Below, one piece after another: positions 11,501 through 23,500 of a DNA stretch of 64,000 bases. The stretch's first letter is position 1, and each line of letters starts with the position of its first letter. The translations under genes and the position numbers were made by a program. Under the pieces are notes generated by a model. The model saw only the letters and a list, made by a program, of their open reading frames with translations, had not been told where the DNA came from and did no database searches. The stretch lies in assembly GCA_958450365.1 (NCBI GenBank), contig CAUEEP010000939.1:1178001-1242000 (forward strand), written 5' to 3'. The DNA comes from Mesorhabditis belari. Taxonomy: Eukaryota; Nematoda; Chromadorea; Rhabditida; Rhabditidae.

Positions 11501-14500
11501 TTGTACTATCCTGACTGTCCTGTTCTTTTCTTCATTCACTATAAATCAAGGGAATGAAGAAATAAGCACTCAAGCGTTTTGGGATTGTTTTCTTCTTGAT
11601 TGTTTTTGGTTCTTCTTTAACTATTGAAAGTGAATTGATTTTGAAATAGATGAGCGACAGCTTGAAATACAGTTTACAGCTTTGCATACAGTTTACATAG
11701 GGTAGATAAGGTAACTATTAAAGATAAGGTAACTATTAAAGATAAGGTAACTATTAAAGTCTTGAAAGGCTAGATTGAATGGATTGAAAGAGCTGATTGG
11801 GTAATGGACATTGGGTAATGGACATTGGGTAATGAATTGAAAGAGCTCATTTCTACACAATTTAAAACAGATGGAACTTTAAGTTAATTTAAAGGATGAT
11901 AGTGATAGCGAAAGGCTATAGTGAGCAATATTTTTGGTTAGTTAAACAGAGACAATAACAGACAACAGAGACAAGACAAAGGCCTAATCAAAATTCGAGT
12001 GTGTACCTCTCAAATAAGAGATCCTTAAAGTTCTTAAATAAATATTCTTAAATGTTATAAATTTCTTAAATAAATTTCATTCTTAAATACACTATCAGTA
12101 AAATAGTATCATAGCTTTTGAATATTATTTAACAAAAAATGGGGTGGGATAAATGCGATCTTTTTGTGAACCTTTTTTTCGATGTTCTAAAGTTTAAAGT
12201 GTTTTTGACGCTCTTTTGAACTGCGCTGTTTTAAACTGCGCTGTTTTAAAGGGCGCTCTTTGGAACTGCGCTCTTTTGAACGGCGCTATTTTGGTGGTGT
12301 TATTTTGACTAAAACAAAACAGCAAAACAAAGCACCACAGATAGGACACAGCCACACAGTTGTATTCAAATCTAAAACCATCGAGTGTTTTTGGCATCAA
12401 GTCTTCGAATCAAAGAGTATAATCTATTCAAAACTGTTACATTCATCAAAACCCATCAACTCGATTTCAGATGAGATCGCGCTGGCCGTGGAAAGGATTA
12501 GTCTTGGCGTGGATCCGACGATTTGGTGAGTATTTCCAGGAGTTTTCAGGCGTTCAAAGTTCAAAGGAGTTCTTCCAGGAGTTTCCAGGCGTTCAAATCA
12601 TGCATTTTTTTCTTAGCTTTGTATTTCGTGATCTGTAAAACTTTGCCATAAGTTTACGGGTTCAGATTAGGCTGCAAGCTGTAGTATACTGTAGATCGAT
12701 ATACTGTAGATCTACTATAGATCGGTACACTGTAGAGCTACTACAGTTTTTGAATTCATTCAACTTTTTGGGAAATTGACTGCACAAAGGGAGAGGTCGT
12801 TTTCGAAAAAACCTATCCCAGCATAGCTATTCCTCAAGTTTTATGGTGTAAAATAACCGCCCAGAAAAGAAAAGATGCTCTGAAATTGTTATATTTTTAA
12901 AAGTTGTATTGATATATCTATTGGCCAAACATCAAACGGTTAACTCAATTTGAGCAGAGCCAAAACTTGATCCAAAGACACCCTTCCAATTTTTGGCCAC
13001 CTCTTCTTTTGTGCAGTCAATTGGCCCAAAAGCTGAACAAAATTCAAAAACTTTTTATATCAAAATGTAGAGGAGATCTTCAGCTTTCGAATAATACTTA
13101 TATATCTCTTTTTCTTGATTTCGGTATTCTGAGAAATTTACAAAATAGTAACTGGACAACCCAATAAATAGTAACTGGACAAATAGTAACTGGACAACCC
13201 AATAGAAGTAGCCTGGTTACTCTTTTAGCTTAAAAATCTTCGCCTTACTCTTATGGATATTTCTATAGCTTTTTAGAGATATCTTTTCAGATAGAATTCT
13301 TCTTTTTACTTGATTTTAGTGTTTATTAGTTTCGTTTGGTCTATTTTTGGTTTATCGAAGCTTTTATGTCTGCTGGCTTTTGGCTGCTGTCTGCTGGCTT
13401 ATCCAGTATCTATACCATTTCATATCTTTATCTTCATGATTCATTTTCCAATACGAAACCAGTTCTCAAATAGATTACGTTATAAGCGTTACGTTATTAG
13501 AAAGCGGGAGTAATAGATCTCGTAGAGGTAGAGTCACTCTCTTGACTCATAGTCAAGAGACACAAAAGCCCGGTGAGTAGAAGAAAGGGAAAAGATGGGT
13601 GGCCATTATTTGGGTCGAGGCGACAATGGAGGGGAGGTGAAGGGGTGAAAAGGCTCGCCTTGTAGAGAAATCTTGTAGAGAGGTGTGCTCTGTGTCAAGG
13701 GTCTTTTGAAGAAAGGAACATTGAGGGATTTGAAGGGACTGAAGGCTTGGAGTCGGCGAAAAAACCCGTGAAAACCGTTCATCGGACGAACACCGATCCT
13801 TGTAAAAACAACGAAACACTATTTCTGGTGTGGGTTTTGAAAGGATCTAGAAATTCTGAAAGAAACTACATTAAGGCTTGGTTTGGCAAAGGCTTGGTTC
13901 CTTGAGGTTTTGCACTTCACTCTATTTATTAATGATCTACTTTATATCATCTACTTTATATCATCTACTTTATATAATCTACTTTATATAATCTACTTTA
14001 TATACAAAACTTTCAAGAGACTTAGTTACAGTGAACTCTGGACTGTAAACTTAAGCTTACTGCCTCAAGAATACTATAGTTCTTGAACAAGCCTGATACA
14101 ACAATAGGAAAGACAAGGAAGAGAAAGAAAGGAAGAAAGGAAGATGGGAAAGAAGAAAGGAAGATGGGAAGGAAGAAAGAAAGGAAGGAAGGAAGAAAGA
14201 AAGGAAGAAAGAAAGAAAAGGAAATCCCCGGGTCTTCAGAATCGTAATACCCTCAGAACTACTGGCTTTGAATCATGAAATGTGGTAAATCTGGTCAAAT
14301 GTGTATCAAGCTATCTCTTTTTTAAAAACCCGGTGAATGGGCGGCTGTAGGTACCTGAGAAAAGAGAAGAAAATGACAATACAAGTAGTGAAGGTTTGCT
14401 TAGGAGTAGCCGTTGGCGGGCGACGCGGTGCCAGGCGGGGAACCGTTAGCAAACAGCAACGGGCGAGAGTGCACTCTTTGCCCCTCACCAGCTCTTTGAG

Positions 14501-17500
14501 CTTTGGGGGGACGGTCGTCGAAAGTGGAAAGCATATCGATGCATATGAACAAGGGACATTGGTAAAGGTTTTAAAAGAATTCGCATGGTTGAACAGTTGA
14601 CCTGTGTAGTACAATCCCAGGCATATCCAAAGTATACTGTGACTTTATATTGTAGCTAGATCGCCGCTCGGGTTTGTTTGAAGCACTACGCAACAATGCA
14701 AGGAGGAAACGTCTATAATAGTACTATGGTAGCATATTAGATGCAATTATTAGACCGTCCAGAAAGGCTTTTAATTCCTTTTCATACTTCCGTTGAAAAA
14801 TGGTTATCGAAAATCTGATACGCCGCTTTGCCATTGTCAATCTAAATTTAAGCTCAAATTTCTTGGTGTTGGGCCGTCCAATTTAAATAGTTTTTGTACT
14901 AATCGACAGAGAAAGACTTGGCGCATCTAATAATATCAAGAAGCTTTAAATTCGACAGTCCAATACCAAGATATTTGAGCTCAAAGTTGGATTGCCAATC
15001 GCAAAAGGACGGGACTGGTATCAAATGTCCCACAATCTTGAAATTCACCAATTAACCTATGGTTTGCTCTAAATAAAAAGTGTTTATTCTTCAATTTCCA
15101 ATCTTTTAAAGTCAATTTCAGCCCACTTTCAAGCAAATTCGACAGTAAAAACACATGTTTTTCGTCAAAAATCTATAACAACCTCTACGAAGAAATTGGG
15201 TGAATGAATTTTTCTGAAAATTTGGCTATATACCGACCTTTTTATGCTTTATCTTTTATCTATTGACATAAAGATAGGTTTCTTTCAGTCAAAGTGTCTA
15301 AACCGCATCATTTTGTCGCCTTTTTATGTACAGTCTCAAGCTCTGGCATCTGTACAAGCTATGTACAGCTCTGGCACAATGAGAAGTTTGTAGGCTCTAA
15401 ACTTGATCAATGCACAGAGTAAGGCTCAATTAGCTCTCTCCAATTATAAGTCTATGCATTCCCAAAGACTCAAATCTCTTTTGTGAACACATCGATCGTT
15501 AATCGAAGGCCGTTCTTCTTGTTCTTCTTCTTCTTCTTTCTCAATTATCTTTCCTTTCTTTGTCTCTCTTTCTGTCAATCCACTCACTTTCATCCCGATT
15601 CTTTCCTTTTCTTTTCTCATTTCATTGCTTGGGGTCAAGATGCTAATCGAGAAAGGGCGATTTTGAGAAGAAATTGTTCGAAAGGGGTTTAAGATTTATT
15701 GTTTTTCATTTTCATATATGGAAAGAACTAAGAGTGAATAGTTGTAAGCGTGGAAAGATTGCCGTAGTTGTTTATTGATACCGTAAGCTTTGTAGAAGAA
15801 TTGCCGATGGAAAGGGGGAGACTGGGGGCGGTACTCTAAAAGGCTAATAATTGTGTAATTTAAACTACGAAATTAAAAAACCGGCAAGGCGGGGAATCGA
15901 ACCCGGGTCGTGGGGGGCCCTGTGTGGGCCACAAACAAGCGCGTTCCCGACTGCACCACGGTGACAGGGCAAGCTGGCCGGAAAAGGCGGGCTTTAGGCG
16001 AGTTTGGTGATGGGATATTTGTCAAACCTGTTCAAGTGTCCTCAGAACTCCACTACCGGCTCCTTTTGCTGTACCGAGCATCACCTAAAGTTATTTTCTT
16101 TAAAAAAATAGATCTTTCTTTTGTTCAACCTGTACAAGCCACGAGTTCGGGTAGAGTTTTGCAGCGTGCGAAACTCCGTGCGATACATAAAACATTCTGT
16201 GATAGGATTTAAATGGTACAAGGATTTGTATAAATGTCGACTCTGCATAACATAACAAAATCGATTAACGATTAACGATTAACGACTGATCAATGTAAGT
16301 AAAACAAGCTCAGAGCTTTAGGCTTTTGATTCAATCCAGTTCAAAAACGGTAATCCGTAATCCAACGATAATCCAGTTCAAAAATCCGGTAATACGATTC
16401 AAAAATACAGCATTCTGTAAGTGATTTGCTCGACTGCCTTTTGAAACTCAAAACTGGGATTTTTATAATTGTTATATTATTAATTAAAGTAATTCAAGTT
16501 AACTTTTGATTGATCTTAACATCTGGTGATTGATTTGGTGATCTTCGGAGTCATTTGTGTTCTAATTCGTAAAATATCGATGTATTTATTTAGTAGTTAT
16601 GTCTATTTATGTGTCTATTCACCTTGCTTTTCACCAATTCCGAACAGAAAAGTTGTCCTTTAACTAGCCGATTTTAAGGAAATCACTGATTTTTAAGAAT
16701 TGGAAGAATAAGAATAAGAAGAAAGAAGATTTAAGAAGAAGAGTGTAATTTAAGGAACCAAATGCACTTGTTCATGCGCAAAATATCAGCATTGAGAACA
16801 GCTAGCAATTTAGTCGTGACGATGAGTCGGTTGAAGGTGAGGTGGTTGTGCGAGCTCGAGGGCTTCCATGGCAAGCCTCTGACACCCATGTTGCCCAATT
16901 CTTTGCCGGCTTGAATATAGCACCGTGAGTTTTTTTTGATGAATGACATATTTGAGAAAATCAGTGCCATAAATCAGTGAAATAGAAAACACCGCAAAAA
17001 AATTTGCAACATTTGCAAACAATTTTTCGGATTTCTGGCAACTTTTTGAGCTTTCCTACTATAGACGTTTCCTATTTTGCACTAAATTTGAACCTACCTG
17101 CAATTAATTATGGCAATATTTCATTGTAAACGCTTTTGAAACTGAAAAAACGGGATGTAGTTAAAACCGCGCCGAATAGAAAACGTTCAAAACAGCACCG
17201 TCAAATTTCTCAAAATCCAAAAAACCAAGCCGGTTCAAGTTTTATACTAAAAAATTCCTTGCGTTCTTGGCTACATGATGGGTGAAACGGTTTTTTAAAA
17301 AACTTAATATTCATAGATAAAATTAGCGTTCAAAATGTGTGTACCGAGTGGTTGGTTGGTTGGTTAACTCAGTTGGCTAGCTGAATATCTTTAGAGGCCC
17401 ATTTTAAGCGTTCTTTTTACCTATTAAATATTAACTTTAAAAAAACTGGGCGGTGGCTACTTTGCACCAAATTTTTTGCGCAACTCGCCATAACTTTCTT

Positions 17501-20500
17501 CTAAGTCGACCAATCTTTATGATTTTGGTGTTATTTTGTAGATCTCAACAAATGTAACAAAATGACACCAAAATCAAAAGATTGGCTCAAGTTAGAAGAA
17601 AGTTAGACGAGTTAGAAGAAACGAGACGATTTAGAAGAAAGTTATGGCGAGTTGCGCAAAAGATCTAGTTGCGCAAAAAATTTGGCGCAAAGTAGCTACC
17701 CCCAAAAACTGTTTCACCCATCATGTAGCCAAGAACGCAAGGAATTTTTGGTATAAGACTTGAACCGGCTTGGTTTTTTGGATTGTTAGAAATTTGACAG
17801 CGCTGTTTTGAACTCAATGATAAAATGGGAGTGGGACAAATGCGATTTTTTTAGTTGCGCACGCTGCCCATTGGCGTACCTTTTTCCGCGTTTTAAAAAA
17901 GCTCTAAAAATCTGATATTAACCAATCTCTATTCCAAAAGTTGATTTTCTGGGTAATTTTAGGGCATAGAATTCAAATTTTGACATACCAGAGCTGTGGA
18001 ACTAATTTGGAATGGCTCTAGCTAATTGATCGTGAAGCAAACCCGTAATTTATGTGGTTTTATGAAATTTCTGAATTAATTCTATTGATTTGATGCTGAT
18101 TTTGATATTTTTAGAGGCGGCGTCGCGTTATGCCTATCGGCCGAAGGACGACGAAATGGCGAGGCACTTGTGAGGTAAGATTTCAAGCTATTTTAAAATT
18201 TAAGACAAGTGAAATGTTGAGCTAAGACAATGCAAATGTAGCAAATGTAGCAAATGTAGCAAATGTAATTTTAAGCAAATGTAGCTTTGTCGTGCGTGAT
18301 GTTTAGCTAAAATTTTAAGCAGGTTCGAATTTAAAACGAGTAGAGCTTGGTTTCGGCTAAAGTGCTAGGCTTTTAATTAAATTTGACTTTGTTGAGCTAA
18401 TTGTTTAAGCTAAATAGGTAAGGATTTTACAATTTACTCATCTTGACCTTTAGATTCGTCAACCCGGAGATGAGGGCGCTCGCCTTGAAACGTCATCGAC
18501 ACTTTCTTCTTTCGCGGTAAGTGGGGAATTAAGTTTAACTAATAAGATACGCTTTTTGAATAGCCTGGAAAAGGAAATTTGGTACTTGGTGGTTGGGAGG
18601 GGCCACTTTTATCCCGGCTAAGTTGGAACTAATGGTTTGAATGGTTGTATTGATACCTTTAAAAGGACTTGAAATTTTTTTAATGTTTTCCAAACCTGTT
18701 AAAGTTTATGTATATTGGTTAAAATAGCGTAAATTTTATTAGTTTTGAAGCTCGTTGCTAGACTTGACTCACGAGTAATTAACTGGTACCAAACTACATA
18801 CTTTGGTTCTATTATCTCATGTCGAATATGATAAACGACTTTGGTTCTAATGTCTCAAAAATAACATTGCTTTAAAATTTAAAAGGAATTAGAGTTTGTA
18901 ATTGGTATGATTTTTACTCAAAACCTAGTGTTGTTATAAATCTCAACAAGCACTTATTAGCCAAATTTAAACGCTCTTTTTAGACTTTTACTGTGAAATA
19001 AACTGAATTCTCGAATTTTAAACAATTATTTCTTTAGATACATCGAGGTCTACCGAGCGTCCGGCGACGAATTTCTTCAAGTGGCAGCAGGTCTGTTTCA
19101 AAACATTGTAAGACTTGTAAACTTAAACTTTCCTTCTATCTCTCTCCTCAAACTCTCTAAATCCCTCTGCTTCTTATGATTATTTTTCCGAAACTGTCAT
19201 ATGGGTGTTATCTTATCGCCTCTAGAATGACAGCACTCTCTCTTCACCCATCCCTTCACTCTCTGGTTTGAGCCTTTCCCTTTAAAGCAACACAGACACG
19301 AAACGCACCGTCATTCAAAAAAGAGTCGCCTATTTTTTTGTCAATATTCGGGATACACAACTACTAGCCGACGTGTAGGTGTTTTAATCGATACAGGACG
19401 GAAATTTTTATTTGGATTCCATTTTTGGGGAATGATCCTGGTTTTTTGATGAAAAGGGGAATTTTGTATAACCGTTTTTTGAAATTGATAGAATTTGATT
19501 CGTGAACCCGACCTTTATCCAAAATTTCATTAAGCCTTTCAACTTTTGTCGCTAAATCGACGTATGATTTCCTGAATCGATTTGACGCACAGGATTTTAA
19601 TTTAAACACTTATAAACCTGTCGTTTAGCTCTTTTGCATCTAGATTTCATTTGGATTTTAGTTTTCATTTTAGTTTGCCGATTATGGTAATTGATGTTAG
19701 TTAGTTATGGTAGTTATGGCAGTTATGGCAGTTGATGTTAGTTGATGTTAGTAGTCCGATTCTCATATCTAGCACTTGCTAATTTACTCCACCGAGCAAA
19801 CAGCGTTTTGCGAATAGCTCCCGAGTTTCCCATGGTAAAGTGCCCCGGTGAATTCACGACGAGGATCGTATTGAAAAGAGATTTTTGGGTGACTAATAGT
19901 GATATCGATTTCCGTTAAAATGAAATTTTCTTTTGCTTATTACATTTACGATTTGTTCCTATTTTGACAGGAGCTGCAAATTTCAATTTACAAAGAGAAA
20001 TGGTTGTTTCACAGATAATGGGGATGAGAACAAGCATAGCCATGCTCATATGATTCTGGTTATCTCTAAAGTACAGGAAATTTTGCTTTATCGATTAGTT
20101 AAGGTGTTTGATCAATCAAATGGTCCTCGAAAACGTAAAATTTACCCAAAATAAACGCTTTCTGAGCCCTAGAAGAACTCCCTGCATCGGCTTTTGACTA
20201 TTGGTTTTTGAATCGATTCGAGCTACGGAAACTGTCAATCAATTGCGGAAGAAAGTAAATTTTGAGAGAAAAGAATAGATTTACTCAATCAAGGGGTGAC
20301 CGGGTGGGTCTCTTCTCACCTCACCTTTCCAATAGTACCCCTTTTCCCCATCGTGACTTGAAGCGTGCCGCCAGCTCGGCATTTTGACAGGCACCCCCCT
20401 TCCCCCTTTCTCCTCCCCGATCTCGCTCCACCGTTCCCCTTATTTACATAGTTGGGCAAATTTGTCGCAGCCCATCGGCCCCACAATCCCCACCGGCTAG

Positions 20501-23500
20501 AAGCACGTCGACAATCGGGATTTTGATTGGTTGGACATAGCCCTTTGTGTTGAGATCGCCTCTCTCGCTGCTTTCAATTGTCCCGTTATCCACTATTGAA
20601 TACTAATATTAGCGATATGTTTCACCCGATGAAGCCAGCTTGTAAGTGTTTTTGTATACTTTTTTTGTCCGGCTCTATCTCAAGCCCAGAGATAACTGGC
20701 TTGTGTTATCGGTAGTCGGGCTTAGAAGCAAACAAAGCAATATAAAGTCGACTTGTAAGTGACTTAAAAACAGAAAGCAATATAAAGTCGGCTTTTGTCA
20801 TTAAAACTTTTGATTTGAAGCCTTTCAGATTTTAAAATAGAACAAGTTCTTAGTTTAAGATCGATGGTGATGTGGTTGAAATTTTCCCTTCTTTTGCCGT
20901 TTAATGCCCATTCTCTGCCGAACGCATTGATCCATTGATCTGTCGCGGCGGCGGCTATTCATACGCCTTCTAATAATGTGTGTATTGTTGGAGGGTGAAG
21001 GCGGCTCACCGTGTCTCCTTGCCTCCTTTTCTCTTCTTTCTTCCCGCAGCACAAAAACGCTTGCTTTTTGCTTGTTTTTCGAGTGATATTCAATGTGACT
21101 CTGAGCTTTCAAACTTGTTTCTCTCACCCTATAGTCCAAGTCTTTTTGTAATCTGGTTTTAGAAATTCTGAACATAAATTTGTAGATTTTAGGAAATTTT
21201 CCTAGGTCTCGTTTTTTTGTTTTTTTTTTTTGGCCTAACTAAACTTGATGCCAATTCAGATTCAGAGGGAGAAACCCATTCTTCTAAACCAAAGTCGTTA
21301 GCGGTTCTGAATTTACAGCTTTTCTGAAAACTTTTCTTTACAGCTTCCGTATCTTGGTAGCGATGAACTTTTGAAAAGGGTTCCCCTTGGCTCACCCACA
21401 CCCACATTCTATCTATCCCCTTCACGGTCGCTCTTGGATTTGCCCATCCTGCCCCCCGTCCGTTCCCATATATTATATTCCAATGGAGACATGGAGGGAA
21501 GGGGTGGAGGGCAGCCGAGAGTGCCACACGGTGCGTATATGGAAAGAGAGACGGACAGCTAGACGGGAGATGGGCATGAAGAAGAAATTGGGGAATGCCG
21601 AAGAATCCTGGCCGCTGCGATCGCATGAATCGAGCCCGTTTTTTGCCCCCCACGCATTTTCCCACCAGCATCTCTGTTGTAATTAAGTTTAATTAAGAGA
21701 ATCTTGGGGATTTTCTCGAGTAAATTTTGAAATAGGCAGGGAATAGATAGGCATGGCAGGAAAGAAAACTCAATCTCTCCTTTTTGATTTACATTAGCAT
21801 TGGCTAATTAACATTTATAAGCAGTTTTGAATTTGATCGGCAATTTGCATTTAAAAGTGAAATAAAACACTAGAATGTGTGTCAAGAAAATCATAACTTC
21901 TCATTTCTTCTGCCGATTGGTCTTCAACTGATTTTTCTCTCCATGCTCATTATTTTTGACTTTAATCTGTTTCGCACTCCTTTAAAATCCAGATTCCCCG
22001 TTTTTCTCCGCCAAGCCTTATCGTCTTTTAAGCTGATTGATTGTTTATAAAGTTACTAATTGATTGATTGTTTATAAAGTTTCATATTCAGGGTGCTCAT
22101 CTGAAGCAATGATCTTCGTCAGCCGCGGTGCCTCTGTGATCATCCGTATGCGAGGACTTCCCTACGACTGTGCCGAGCAACAGATCGTGGGTTTTTGACG
22201 TTCCGAAATTTCGTTTTGGTTTTGGTTTTGTTAGAATTGAGCCTATAAATTTGATCTCACTTAATCCCATGATATGGGCATTGTGGGCGTCGTCTCGTTG
22301 TCCTTTTTTGGCGTTTCCTCCCTCAGCCCCATCCCATTCAATGCTGGGGCTGTATATTTGGGCACGCGGTGCGGGAGATGGGTGTGTGCCGAAACCGGGA
22401 GTGAGGGCTGTCGAGAATGAAATAGGCACATTGTGTACGGATAATCGATATCGAAATTTTCCCCAAGCTGAACCAATTTTGATGCGGCAGTGAGATCAAA
22501 GAGACTTTTGGCAATGAAGATGAAATAAAGAAAAATTTGGAGCTTTTAAGGATGAAACAAATTTAGTATTAGTATAACAGTGGTTAAAATGAAAATAAAT
22601 TACATTCCAAGTTAATCTGTTTAATTTAGAAAGAATTCTTCTTGTCCGAGCCCGAGCCAGCGGAAATGATGGACTCGGGGGTGATGTTCGTGACGCGACC
22701 TGATGGACGACCAACTGGCGATGCCTTTGTACTCTTTGGTGATGAGGAGACGGGTCTTCGAGCGCTTAAGAAGCACCGACAAACGATTGGAAGCCGATAC
22801 ATTGAACTCTTTCGCTCCACCACCGCCGAAGTCAATCAGGTAAAGGGTTTTGATCCTTTTGTGCGCTTTAAGTCTTTATTTAAAGTGTGTTGCTAGGATT
22901 TGGGGTAGTCAGCTATTTTTTTTCTCTTCTAGACCACCTCAAGCCATGTAAGAAATTTTTCGGATAGCAACAAGAAGCGACAGCAAAGGGGCGTTACTGT
23001 AGAGAGAAAAATGGTAGGTGCTTTTGTAGATTTTATTTTAAAGTGCAGTAGAGGATTAGTTAAAGGGCGGCAAAAAGGTTGTTAACAGAATTGAAAGTTG
23101 GCAGAAAGTGACTTGAAAACAGTTACCTGGCTTATCGTGCTTGGTTTGGCTGATGTGGAGGCTTATCGTCACATGCAGCTTAAAAAAGTGCACACTTTTG
23201 CACGTAATTGGGCTTTTTGTTTGAAAGATAGTTTTTCCGAGTTTGAAAATTTCGGAGAATGCTTGTCGCGCATAGGTTTTGTCGACCAACTAATACCCTA
23301 GCCTTTCTTTTTCTATTGTGAGCTTTGTTCGGGCTCATGTCTCATCATACCTGTAATTGCGGGGTTGCGAGTATTGAGCATCGATTTTTGCCACACGTAA
23401 CCAGTCTCCAAAAATTTCCTTTCAGTCCGATTTTTTGCTTCCACGTTTATAGACTAGACAAATTGTCATTGATCTCCTGCGATAAAATATTCGGAAAACT

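Noticed and set aside
21189..21686. Opposed long frames near 21.4 kb in the ESRP intron
   Set aside because: No splice phase with neighbours and no recognisable domain; composition is explained by a GC-richer intron block.
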